A stretch of 64,000 bases of DNA from Allodiplogaster sudhausi (lineage: Eukaryota > Nematoda > Chromadorea > Rhabditida > Diplogasteridae): positions 7,656,001 through 7,720,000 of the forward strand of contig CALZFC010000001.1 of NCBI GenBank assembly GCA_945643635.1, written 5' to 3'. Below, one piece after another: positions 41,428-53,150 of the stretch. The translations under genes and the position numbers were made by a program. The notes below the pieces were generated by a model. It saw only the letters and a program-made list of their open reading frames with translations, was not told the DNA's origin and ran no database searches. Each line of letters opens with the position of its first letter. Position 1 is the stretch's first letter.

Positions 41428-44400
41428 ATGGGCTTTTGGGAATATTGGGTAAGGCGTCAGTTTAATTACACCTGTCAACATTTGAATCGTCACTTTGAAA
41501 TTCTCATTATTGCATCATTTCTATCGATCTATTTGTAATTTTTCATTATTATTAATTAATTATATTTAATGAATAAATTGAGTGAACAATTTCAGGATTC
41601 CTTATCAGAAGAGGAGCAGGATAGCCTCGTCAAGGGCAGCGTTTATGCCATTGTTGGCATATGCTTTCTGTGCATTGGTGTTGCTGGTCAGCAAGTACAA
41701 TTCTTTCGTCGATAAGACAAATAGTTCGCCACAAATTTATAATTTATATCATATTACGTCAAAGGTTGCCTACATTGAGGCGTGTAGTTCTCAAAAGAAA
41801 TTTGTATTTCTTAATTCTCACAAAAATACATGTTGCATTCAATGTATGTAATTGAAAGGGTGTGATTTATAAATAAATAGATTTTGCCATGCAGTGTAAA
41901 AATAGCAGCGTCCATGAGAATATGACTAACTTTCCATTGTAATAATTAAGAGAGCCTCTCTGTAAGGGTCAAGGAGCGTCTGCCCCGGGGAATTTTTGTT
42001 TTCTTTTATTTTTAAAACTTTATGAAGGATGTATCTGCAATTCATAACAAGGTTTAGGTGGTCAAAAAGTTTTGAAATTTTTTTCCTCTTAGATATAAGT
42101 AGAAATGTTCAAAAAATTTGGATGACCATATTTTCCGTTAAACTTAATATTTCTGGAAAATCTTTTCAGTGTTCGATTCCTTGTTCAAAACTACACAAAA
42201 AAGTCCGTGGTGACCATTTCCGAACATTTTTATTTTTATGAGTTTTATCCAATTTGATTTTTTTTGTACCATTACGTCCAGAAAACCGAATTATCCATAA
42301 GAAAGAGGAGGAAAAACTACACATAATATGTGTCTACGAAGAAAAATCTCGGATACACTTTTTGGGTATCTGCATTTGAATACGGGTTTCTGAGCAAATT
42401 TCGGCTTTGGCTGCAAACCATAATTTCTTTCAAACTTCATCAATTGTAAAACGGAATGTTCCATTCGATGTAATTTTTTATGCTCTTTCAACTGGTGTAT
42501 ACTTTATTCGCAAAAGAAATTATTCTAAAAGCCTAAGATTGACTTTTTGTGTTTTTGGCCAATTTCTGGTGTTAAAATACTCATTCTTTGGACCATTAAT
42601 GGGTCATATCGGCAGACTTTCCACATAATATTTACTTTACAAGAAAGAGCAGTTAAAACTGAGTCGGATACAGCTTTTTAATCAAAATCCGATTATACAT
42701 TTTTTGGGAATACGTATTTGAATGCTGACTGTTGAAGGCGATATTGCTGAATATTTTTTAGCAAATATTTCAAATTAGTTCTTTTGAAACATCTAGCACC
42801 CAATAACGGGTATTCCAGGATTCTTTGAAGTTCTTTCATGATAAACCACTCAAAAGTACTCAAAAAGTCAAGAAATTTCATTTTTACGAGCCTAGATATC
42901 GAAATAAATGTACAAAAACTCCTTCGAAGCCAACTATCAGGTCATTTGTGAATCGGATTACCAAAAAGGTCATAACCATTCGAAAGAGCAGAGACTTTTA
43001 CATAATATATCCTTCGATGAAAATGCAAAACCTGTACATTTTTCCGAAATCTTAAAATTTCGAAAAAAAAATCCACGAGATGTTTCGACTATTTTGAGCT
43101 GTTCTGCGAATGCTGGTACCAATGGAACTTATGTTCTGAAAACTGTGCCATTAGGTTGTTTAAGACGAGAAACATAAATTTGACGTTAATTTTCTACTTT
43201 TGACTACCATCCATGATTCACTTGATCGAAATGAAATTTTTCTGCATATTATATTTCATTCCTTTGGCAAAAGTACAATGGATGGTAGTCAAAAGTAGAA
43301 AATGAACGTCAAATATATGTTTCTCGTCTCAAACAACCTAATGGCACAGTTTTCAGAACATAAGTTCTATTGATACCAGCTTTCGCAAAACAGCTCAAAA
43401 TAGTCGAAACATCTCGTGGATTTTTTGAAATTTCAAGATTTCTAAAAACTGTACAGGTTTTGCTCTTTCATCGGTGGATATAGTATATAAAAGTCTCTGC
43501 TCTTTCGAATGCTTATGACCATTTTGGTAATCCTGCTCACAAATGATCTGATAGTTGGCTTCGAAGGAGTTTTCGTACATTTATTTCGACATCTAGACTC
43601 GTAAAAATGAATTTTTTTTTAACTTTTTGAGTACTTTTGAGTGGTATATCATGAAAGAACTTCAAAAAATCCTGGAATACCCGTTATTGAGTGCTAGATG
43701 TTTCAAAAGAACTAATTTGAAATATTTGCTAAAAAATATTCAGCAATATCGCCTTCAACAGTCAGCATTCAAATACGTATTCCCAAAAAATTTATCCTCG
43801 GATTTTGATTAAAAAGCTGTATCCGACTCAGTTTTAACTACTCTTTCTTGTAGAGTAAAGATTATGTGGAAAGTCTGCCGATATGACCCATTAATGGTCC
43901 AAAGAATGAGTATTTTAACACCAGAAATTGGAAAAAAACACAAAAAGTCAATCTTAGGCTTTTAGAATTATTTCTTTTGCGAATAAAGTATACACCATTT
44001 GAAAGAGCATAAAAAATTACATCGAATGGAACATTCCGTTTTACATTTGATGAAGTTTGAAAGAAATTATGGTTTGCAGCCAAAGCCGAAATTTGCTCAG
44101 AAACCCGTATTCAAATGCAGATACCCAAAAACTGTATCCGAGATTTTTCTTCGTAGACACAAATTATGTGTAGTTTTTCCTCCTCTTTCTTATGGATAAT
44201 TCGGTTTTCTGGAAGTAATGGTAAAAAAAAAGTTATTGCTCGAATACCAAATTTGAAAAAATCAAATTGGATAAAACTCATAAAAATAAAAATGTTCGGA
44301 AATGGTCACCACGGACTTTTTTGTGTAGTTTTGAACAAGGAATCGAACACTAAAAAGATTTTCCAGAAATATTAAGTTTAACGGAAAATATGGTCATCCA

Positions 44401-44762
44401 AATTTTTTGAACATTTCTACTTATATCTAAGAGAAAAAAAATTTCTACACTTTTTGACCACATAATCCTTGTTATGAATTGCAGATACATCCCTCATAAA
44501 GTTTTCAAAATAAAAGAAAACAAAAATTCCCCGGGGCAGGCGTCTATAGCGGCCTCCTTGAGTCTTACAGAGAGGCTCTCTTAATCGATTGATTTCAGCC
44601 GCAATCTACGCTAGGTGCAGACATAGACGAGGAGTCATGGGCGGCCCGCCCCTTCACGCTTACCCGGCAGGTGCTCCGACCCCTCACGGTTACCCAGCGG
44701 CGACTACACCCCCACTTGCTCATCCGGCGGCTACTCCACAACCTCTTGCTCATCCGGCCTAA
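41428..44762 (+). CDS. Small single-pass membrane protein 1, with Pro-rich tail
   Basis: Three exons, 41428-41448, 41596-41686 and 44599-44762, give 91 residues: MGFWEYW, then an acidic SLSEEEQDSL, then a membrane helix (GSVYAIVGICFLCIGVAAIY), a basic RCRHRRG stop-transfer, and a Pro/Ala/His-rich tail with repeats of AHPAATP and GYPAATTP. Function unknown. The topology suggests an acidic short N-terminus outside and a basic, Pro-rich tail in the cytosol. All three junctions are in phase and match the paralogue at 45362. Intron 2 is about 2.9 kb because a 2.6 kb palindromic element lies in it. The gene was missed by simple ORF reading because each exon is small. Confidence 0.7.
41946..44584. 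mobile_element. TTAA-flanked palindromic (foldback) element
   Basis: Element 41950-44580 (2631 bp) between two TTAA copies. The arms, 41950-43211 and 43279-44580, are near-perfect inverted repeats around a 67-base spacer. It begins GAGAGCCTCTCTGTAAGG; about 40 bases in, CTGCCCCGGGGAATTTTTG is shared by both arms. The right arm carries an extra dozen bases near its end. ORFs inside mirror each other and have no known domain. TTAA targets are the mark of the piggyBac superfamily, but no transposase is present. Confidence 0.85.
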
Positions 44763-45274
44763 CCCCATCCTTCTCCACTGCCTGCTATGGCCCTTACCCT
44801 TTTGGATGAAGAGCAGAAGCTGCGTCGATTTCTTCTTGATACCTAAATTACGCAAAAAGAGTGCGAAGCAATTAAAGAAAGCGTAGGAGGAATGAGGGGA
44901 AGAGGTTTAAAATGTGCAAGAAGGTAGAGCGACAAGAAGATCTCAAAACTGGACAAGTGAAAAGACTAGACTTTGTGAGAAGATAATAAGCCAGACGGGC
45001 TCTTGGATTAATCTGGTTGCAGAGCAATCTTTCGACGAAACCCATCTAAGCATGCGATCTTATTTGTTAGGGGGTTTACACGTTATTTTTTTAAACATTA
45101 TTCTGCAATATTAAATACTTGGAAAGACAAAAGCGATATTAGTCAAATAGCCGATAATGTTCTTAAATAGTCATACTAATGTCCTCTCGAAAATGCTCTT
45201 CGAAGGTCATGCTAATGTCCTCAGTTTTCAAAGGACATCATATGAATATGCAAATGAGGCGCGGCAGAAGACTA

Positions 45275-45284
45275 TAAAAGGCAA
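45275..45284 (+). promoter_or_regulatory. TATA box of membrane-peptide gene 2
   Basis: TATAAAAGGC within AGAAGACTATAAAAGGCA, followed by a conserved leader (CTTCGCAGCTCCG; CTTCACTATCGTC) up to the ATG, matching gene 1. Confidence 0.7.
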
Positions 45285-45361
45285 TCCATTCAGTTAATTT
45301 ATTAGATTCGCCATTGTTCTCATCTGCTGCTTCGCAGCTCCGACTGTGCTTCACTATCGTC

Positions 45362-45774
45362 ATGGGAGAATTGGGTAAGTCTCCAGTTTAATTACACCAA
45401 TCAACAGTCAACAACCTTTGACATTCTCATTATTGATCATTTCTTTCGCTCTCACTTATTGATTAGTACTGATTATTGATTGTTAATGAATAAATCATTG
45501 TGTACACCGAAGAGCAGATCGAAGGCATCAGCAACTTGGTGGCTCTTATCATCATCATCGGCTTCTGTTGCACTGTTGGTCAGCAAATACAATTCCACCT
45601 TCGATAAGACCAAGTACACGTCATTGGCGGCCAGGCTAGACGTGGATCAGAAGAAAAGTTTTTTTCCTTTGAAATAATAATCGATTGCATTCAATATCAG
45701 CAGTAACAGCTGGTGTCACCTTCTGCATGTGCAGAAATAGACGAGTCCAGCCCGTTGCCGTTTATCCCGTCTAA
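45362..45774 (+). CDS. Small single-pass membrane protein 2
   Basis: Paralogue of the gene at 41428. Exons 45362-45374, 45513-45578 and 45701-45774 encode about 50 residues: MGELEQIEGI, a membrane helix (LVALIIIIGFCCTVAVTAGV), a basic CRNRR and a short tail ending VAVYPV. The shared exon-intron plan, GTCAGCAA donors at intron 2 and CRxRR motif support homology. The exon 2 acceptor is a weak GAAG, so the first residues are less sure. The long Pro-rich tail of gene 1 is absent. A polyadenylation signal AATAAA follows at about 45820. It lacks the palindromic element. Confidence 0.65.
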
Positions 45775-46906
45775 TCCCCATCCTTCTCCACTGCCTGCTA
45801 AAGGCCCATCGTTGTAAATAAAGAGCGGAAGCTGCGTAAACTTATTCTTGAGAGTGTGCAACCCAACAATGCAGTACAAACTGGGCGAGGGAATGAGGGT
45901 AAATTGTTTAAACTGTGCAAAAAAGTAGAGTAACAAGAAGATCTCAAGAGCTGGTCAAGCGAAGAGATTAGCATTTGTGAGAAGATAACATTTGAATAAA
46001 ATAGCCAAACGAGCTTTTTTCAGAAAAAAAACCTCACTTTGGTTGCTGTGCAATCTTCTTCGCTGAGACCCAACCTAATATATATACAACTAGTGGAACA
46101 CACATAATTCCACGTCGTAAACTTTTCCTTGCTTTCAGACAAGTTTGTAAAAAAACTAAAAGCAATAACATATAGAATAATATAAAGAAAATAAGGCATA
46201 GAGATTACATCTTTATCTTTCTTGATTTTATTTTATATTTCAAAAATGGTACATCATTTGTTATTGCATTGGCACTGCTTACGTGGAATTGCAAGGAGAG
46301 CAATAATACATCTGAATCCAATGAATTACAGCTTCTGATTTAAAATTAATTTTATAAGTGAACGAATAATAATAAGAATGGAATTGAAATACTTGAGGAA
46401 GAGAAGACTGGAAAGAAAAAAATGTACTTGCTATGCCGATTCGACAATTCCATCTTAAATTTAAGATGCTTATTATAGACATAAATCTTACATATCTTTG
46501 AAAAAAGAACATCTCAAGATGGCATCATCATATTCATGGCATTTGTGCTGAAACAAGTGGGTAAACGAATACATTAAAGTAATAGCAAAAGATGTAGGTA
46601 TATAGGTATGTACTGACCATGAGTGATATTCTCCATTTGACACAACCAACTCCATAAGGAAGGTGGTGAAATATTTTTTTGCAGCGATAATCTTGATATT
46701 TACGGCATACGTAGTATCATGTATCAATAACAAAAATTCATGAAAATTCGCGAAGCAAATTTGAAGTTTTCTTTAAAAAGAAAAGGGTTTAAAAAATCAA
46801 AAGCGCTTGTTGTCATATCAAGGAAACGTAAAAAAAATTTTTAAATGATAATCAAAGAGAATAAATTAGGACATTTATTTATAAAATGATAAAAGTGAGA
46901 AATGGA
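45775..46906. other. Intergenic DNA
   Basis: Apart from the 3' flank of membrane-peptide gene 2 no feature was recognised; the sequence is AT-rich. Confidence 0.4.
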
Positions 46907-49900
46907 CTCAAGATGCCTGTGGCGGTGGCTTGTTCTCTTCCTTCTCATCATCATCCTGCTCTTGCTCTTCATGCGCCTCTTCCGCTCTCTCCTCCGCAGG
47001 CTCGGCTGCCTTCGCCGTCTCCTCGGGCGCGATCTCCTCAACGGTGGCCGCCGCGGCTGCTGGCGTCGCTTCAATGGCAGCTTCTGGCGCCGCCGGCGGT
47101 GGAGGAGGAACGAGAGGCGACGGCGGAATCACGGCGTGTTGCCTGTCAGTGGCCAGGCTTATTATGTGCTCATAGATATGAACATTAAAATTTATGTAGA
47201 TAAACAAACTTTAAATAATAAATTTGTTATTACTTTAATAGCCCATGAGAAATATTTCTTTGAAGAATTAAAGATTTAAATTGTAAAAAATAAATAAATA
47301 AATAAAAGAAATAATAGGAATATATAACGAACGGCGTCAGCGCTACGGTGTCCTTCTTCGCTTGCGCCGCTGATGTGCTCCAGACGATGTCGGCTGTAAT
47401 TAATTTCAGAATTAATTTTATATCCTTCAATGTTCACGCAGAAAAACATGTATTTGAAAGTTCCCGCCAAAATGAAGCGTTTGAAATGACTCACTTTTCG
47501 CGAGCGCATATCGCTGCATGAAGGCGTTGCAAGCGTCAGCGAGCTGGCGGTAGACGTCATTCCCTCGCACGACGACGACCACGGACGGCTGCTTCAGAGC
47601 GACGCCTGACTTGGCGCGCCCGAGCAGACGGCGCGCCGAGAGAAGCTTCTAACCAAGATAAGAAAAATTATGTCTACGATTTAAATAAAATAAAAATATA
47701 AATAGAAAAATAAAAATAAAACTAAAATATTTACAATAAATTTAAGATTGTATTAGAGGTATTCGAGGTTTAATTAAGCCTGAGTATTAAAGATTAGCGA
47801 TTTCAGATAAAAGAGATGAATATTTTATTTTCATTAATCATCCATAAACGCAGTTAAACGTTCGTCATTGCTTATTATTCAGTTGATTTATGACAGATTT
47901 AGTAAATGTCACTAGAAATTTGCTCAACATAACTCAACATAACTTGAGCTCTCGCTCCGGCTCTCGACAGAAAGGGAATCCCTGCCCGTCGCTTGGACAA
48001 CCGGGCAGAGTATTCGTCCGTGTGATGCAGCAAGATCTTCGCATCGGTTTTCTGAACTGCCGAACGCTCCGAACGGCCGACAGACTCGTCGAATTTGAGG
48101 ACGCCGTCAGTTCTGTACCATTTGATGTCATCGGTCTTTCAGAAGTTCGGCGCACAGGCCTCACCGCTGTCACATTAAAGGCATCAGGACACCATCTCTT
48201 CGCATATGGTGAGGCTTCTTCAAAGGGAACTGGATTCTACGTTCATAAGAAATGGGCCGGTCACTGCGATTTTCATCATATCTGTGACCGACTATCTTTT
48301 CTTGATGTGACGTTGGACCGATGCCAACTACGCCTCATTGTCTGCTACGCCCCCACATCGGCATACTGCGATAACACTTACACGGGTTTTCTCGACAAAC
48401 TTCAGACGCTGCTCGTTAACTCTGCTGGTCGTGTTCAGCTTCCGGGTGGCGGAGTTCGACGGGTAGTTCTCCTGGGGGACTTCAACGCCAAGATTGGAAG
48501 CCGTGTGGGTGCAGAGATGTATGTTGGCCGGCATGGCCTTGGCCGACGCAATGACCGCGGCCAGATGCTCAACGAATTCTGCGAGGAGAATCGGCTTCAT
48601 ATCATGAATACCCGGTTCGACAAACGCAACTCTAGGAAGTGGACATGGCGTTCTCCCGACATGATTACGCGCAACGCTATCGACTATGTACTCGTCGGGA
48701 CCAATCCATTTTCCTTGACGTCTCGGTCGTTGGCTCTTTGCGCTTTGACAGAGATCACCGCATGCTGATGGCCCGTGTCCGCATTCCACTTCGTCCAACT
48801 CGTAGACACAGGGCGTCTCAGCCACGCGGTCGAATCAACAGGCCTTTGTTCGACGTTGCGCTCACACATCTCTCAGCAGGAGTGGATATGACACAGTATC
48901 CCAACGTCACCAACATTATATCCCTCGCCGCTAAGATTGCGAACGAACCAGAACAGAAGCCATCACTGTCAAATCGGACACAACAGCTCTTCCAGCGGAG
49001 ACATCAACTACTTACAGCCCGTGTCACGCGTGCATCCCGAGTCGAACTCTCGATCTGCTGCAAAGCGCTCCGAGTATCTTTGAAGGATGACATTCGTCGA
49101 CGTAATCTCTACGCTGTTGAAAGAGCTGTCCGAAAAGGCCGAGGATTAAGAAAAGCCCTGCAGCAATCTGGGGTGTCACTTACTCAACTCTGCCAATTGA
49201 AGTCTCCTAATGGACGCGTCGTCAGCAACCGCAGTGAAGTTGCCGACATCGTGCAGCGGTTCTATAATGGTCTGTTTGCTGTTCCAATTCCACCTCGGCA
49301 GCAGATCTACATCACGACCGAGGCTCTTCCACCGATTTTACCTTGCGAAGTCCAAAAGGCAGTAAATCGGATGCGGCAAGGGCGCTCCCCTGGTCCAGAC
49401 AGAATCACGGTTGAGATGCTTCACGCTGGAGTTAACATCCTGTCTCCTCATCTTGCCGTCCTCTTCAATCGCTGTCTGGATGAGGGACGTGTGCCTGACT
49501 CCTTTGCCGACTCGGTGCTATCGTTGATTTTCAAGAAAGGTGACCCGCTCGACATTGCCAACTACCGTCCAATTGCCCTACTCTCCTGCGTGTACAAAGT
49601 ATTCTCTTCAATTCTTGGTGCACGGATGGAAGAGACACTGCAATTCAATCAACCAGTCGAGCAAGCCGGATTCCGCAAGAAGTACTGCACTACTGACCAT
49701 ATCCATGTAGTCGTCGAAATGCTGCAGAAGGCAACCGAGTATGAATTTCCACTCTATCTCATATTCGTTGACTTCCGGAAGGCCTTCGACAGCGTTCGAT
49801 TCGATGCCCTTTGGCCCGCCCTCCATCGCCAAGGCGTACACCCGATGATCATATCCATCCTTCAGAATATCTACGATTCAGCTGAAGTTCGGGTACGCCT

Positions 49901-51504
49901 TCGAGGCCAAACTGTGCCAATCAACGTGCAGCGAGGAGTTCGACAAGGTGATAACATCAGTCCCTCCCTTATCTCTGCTGTCGTGGAAGAAGTGTTCCGA
50001 AACCTAGACTGGTCTGATCGCGGCATAAACATAGATGGCATTCAAATGCACCACCTCCGTTATGCTGACGACATTGTCCTGTTTTCCCATTCCGCGAAGG
50101 AAGCAGCGGCGATGCTCAGTGAGCTGTCAGCCGCAAGTGAAGCCGTCGGCCTTTCCATTAACACCTCGAAGACCCAGGCTATGACCAATCGAAGCCGCAA
50201 ACCTCTCTTTGTTTCAGGTCAAACCATCGACTACGTGGACACCTTTGTCTACCTTGAACAACTGGTAACATTTATATCCAATCCGGCCCTCGAGTTAAAC
50301 AGGAGAGTGCGGGCAGGTTGGGCAGCTTTCAATCGCTTCTACGACTTCCTCACAAACAGGAGAGTTGACGTTGCCCTCAAATGCCGCGTTTAACAAACTA
50401 GCATCGAGCCTGCGCTGTTGTATGGTGCGGAAACGTGGGCACTTCGTCTACAAGATCGCCGCCGCCTCATTGTGTGCCAGAGGAAAATGATGAGAAAAAT
50501 GGCCGGAGTCACTCTCCTCGAACATCGGACGAATGACTGGCTCTTCGACAAAATTCCTATTCCCGATATCCGAGTACGAGCCATGGAGAGGAAGTGGAAA
50601 TGGGCCAGTCTGATTGCAAAAATGGATGGAGGACGCTGGACAAGACGAGCCGTGGAGTGGAGACCGTGGAAATGGAAAAGACATGCTGGACGCCCCCGAG
50701 AACGATGGCGTGACGAATTCGACCGCAACCTGTCCACCACTTGGATGCGAACCGCAGTCATGAAACCCGATGCCTTTCATCTTTCCTTCACCCACCGGGC
50801 CCAGTCCCTGATTGTGGAATAAACTTTGAAACTTTGAACTTTGAACTTAAAAAAAATTAATTTTGATTTAAACAAAAGCATTAGCAAACAGTAAAATGGC
50901 AACAATAAAAAGAAATCTTTTGCAAACATGAACTAACATTGAACTGGTCGTCCGTGACGTTTCGAAAGTCGAGGGAAGTCGAACGCAGATTCTTCTCTTC
51001 AAGTGAGGACAGAATCCGGCCGAGCAGCGCTCTTCGCAGCACTTCTAGCGCAATGAAAAGAACGGCCTGGAAATCAGAGTGGGTGAGAATGAAAATCATC
51101 TGTTTTTGGCTTTATCAAGCTTCTTTCTATCTTTTCATAATGAAATTTATCAACAAAAAAGACTTGTAAACTCTTTGTCTGAAGATTGCACTCTTCATTT
51201 ATATCACACTGTGATAAAATGCATTAAAAATACATTATTATTATTCTATGAAAAGAATATTTAAAAAGAAACTGATGTAACAATAGAAAAAGTATCTGAA
51301 TTGATTCACTTCTGCGCATATGTTTATTACCCGGCAGGCCAGTGACATCATCGAATAGCCAGTTGTTAGTGAAATAGGTCTAGGCTTCTTAATAATGACG
51401 AATATGTATGTGCATATGTTTAGAATTTCTGCCATTTTCTTTCTTTCACTCTGCCCTCATTGTATCTCCCTCTCACTCTGCAATCACTGTATCTCCCTCA
51501 CTCT

Positions 51505-51542
<38 letters not shown>

Positions 51543-53150
51543 TCACAATCTGCTCTTCTCTCCACCAATTAATTCTTATCCCATAATAGCAGACGAAAGC
51601 TACGACGAGAGAGAGAGAGAGCGAGAGAGAGAGAGAGAGAGAGACGGAGACGGAGTCAGAGAAAGAGACAAAGAGAAAAGATGATGAGAGAAGTCAGAGA
51701 AACAGGTGGACTGATTGTGAGGCTATGAGGCTACTCTATGAGATCCTCTGGGAATTCCCCTGAATCCTATGATGCCATGGTAACCTGTGTTGTGCACGTC
51801 TGTACACATAGCATTTGGTTGAGAAGGGAAGGAGAGGCACAAAGAGGAGTAGCCAGCAGGTGGAGAGAGAGATAAGGCGAAAGTGAGAGAAATAGAAACA
51901 CAAAGAAAGAAGGAGAATGAGAGAGAGAGAGCGGGAATGTGAGAGAAATAGAAACACAAAGAGAGAACGAGAAATAGAGAGAGTGAGAGAAAGAGAGGCA
52001 GAGGACGACAGGGAATATCTAGATACCTATGGACGACATATTTAAGTAGGCGTCCATCTATACAACACTACGCATATTTTTCAATGCAGTTGACATCTAA
52101 GAATAGTATCTAGTAATTGCAATGTACATACATCATAAAATAAACGCTTGAACCAAAATATCATGGCCAAGCTCAAAGGGCGACAGAATGAGAGAGCGCG
52201 CCAATCTCTTATAAATGTTCTTGAAGATAATCCTAATCAATTGGATTATCCTGTGATAGCCGTAAACGAGTTGCATGATCTGTCACATCCGTAAAGAAGG
52301 ACAGAGATACTATGTTCAAACATCAAAAGCAATGAAAAGCACACTTTCTCCCGGCTTAAACGTCCCATTTCATTTCAAACTTCTGCACACATTTTCAATG
52401 TTTTCTTTCTTTACACTGTGACTGACATGTTAAAAAAACCTAATAATTCACACTATCTTTTTACTTCAATCCAAAAATGCACTATTTCACACTCTTAGAA
52501 ACTTCCCACACACGCGAGTGCATGCTTACTTGCTTGCGAACTTTCAAAGAACTACCATTTTAATTAAGGTCATTAGAAGAGCGCGGGAATTTAAAATGAC
52601 TATTTGCAAGAACAAAAAAAAAGATGACGAATCCTCAAACCTCGTCGCCCGGTTTGCCACTCTCGACGTCGGTCGGCGGCGCCATGAGGACATGCGGCGG
52701 CGGCGGCGGCTCTTCTTGATTGTCCTGATGCGCCGCCGTGGCTTCTGTCGTGGCCGCGGCAGCGGGCGCAGTCGCGGGGCCGGCCTCGCCGTTCGCAGGA
52801 GGAGAAGCGGCGGCTGCCGCGTCGTTCACCTCAAAACAACAATTATCACTAACTATAGAAAAAATTACTTATCTTAAATAAAAACTTTTTTCTTCAATTT
52901 CTTGAAAAAACAGCACAAATTAAGACGTTGCAAAAGTAAAACGCGCTCTTGGATGCGAACCAGCACCATTCAATTATGGTAGAGACTAGTAAACAATCTT
53001 AGCCACTACGCCATCCCCGTCCGCGCACCTTGGCCGCGCGTCGTGGACAGCAGATGGCCCGCAGCATGAGATAGCTGACGTGCACGCGGTCGACGCCACC
53101 ACTTTGCATCCACTGGCGCAGTCCAAGAGACGGTCGGAGAGTGGGGACGA
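46907..53150 (-). CDS. Protein with a divergent, probably inactive NDPK-like domain and Pro/Ala/Glu-rich linkers
   Basis: Minus-strand exons 53029-53150, 52641-52829, 50938-51066, 47495-47648, 47333-47393 and 46907-47142 join in phase; 5' exons are not identified. A basic helical segment (LRPSLGLRQWMQSGG) leads to an Ala/Pro-rich linker, then VLRRALLGRILSSLEEKN, which aligns by eye with the first strand and helix of nucleoside diphosphate kinases, followed by LKQPSVVVVVRGNDVYRQLA, matching the second half. The lysine of the usual KPDG motif is replaced and the active-site His loop (NIHGSD type) is missing, so catalysis is unlikely. The C-terminus is Pro- then Glu-rich and ends PPPQAS. The 47649-50937 intron contains an RTE-like element. 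Confidence 0.5.
47890..48768 (+). pseudogene. RTE-like ORF, endonuclease part
   Basis: About 290 codons with endonuclease motifs: IGFLNCRTLR near the start, GLSEVRRTG (catalytic Glu), YGEASSKGTGFYV, VCYAPTS, LLGDFNAKIG and KWTWRSPD, then IDYVLV. This enzyme nicks target DNA to prime reverse transcription. Right after IDYVLVG the frame changes near 48700; the SDHR-like end (RFDRDHRML) is read in the frame of the next ORF, so a small indel has separated endonuclease from reverse transcriptase. Confidence 0.85.
48639..50822 (+). pseudogene. RTE-like ORF, reverse transcriptase part with one in-frame stop
   Basis: Continues the endonuclease frame after the shift near 48700. Reverse transcriptase motifs are clear: GRSPGPDRITVEML, LIFKKGDPLDIANYRPIALL, FVDFRKAFDSV, RGVRQGDNISP and the YADD centre (LRYADDIVLF). 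A single TAA at 50391-50393 interrupts it; the same frame goes on with LLYGAETWALR and RHAGRPRERW, the usual C-terminal end of RTE proteins, to a stop at 50820. One frameshift and one stop make this copy defective, though otherwise well kept. Confidence 0.85.
51067..52640. other. Intron of the NDPK-like gene with CT/GA microsatellites
   Basis: (CT)n at 51500-51540, (GA)n at 51607-51650 and GA-rich stretches at 51840-52010. No other gene seen. Confidence 0.55.

Larger units (their letters stand above)
47880..50850 (+). mobile_element. RTE-like non-LTR retrotransposon, inactivated
   Basis: Lies antisense in an intron of the NDPK-like gene. It encodes an apurinic-type endonuclease then reverse transcriptase and ends in a short tandem repeat (ACTTTGA-type units, 50825-50850), as RTE elements do. 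The 5' limit is approximate. Confidence 0.85.

Noticed and set aside
42291..44199. Mirrored ORFs in the palindromic element
   Set aside because: They are the same sequence read from both arms, with no domain; palindrome symmetry explains the duplication.
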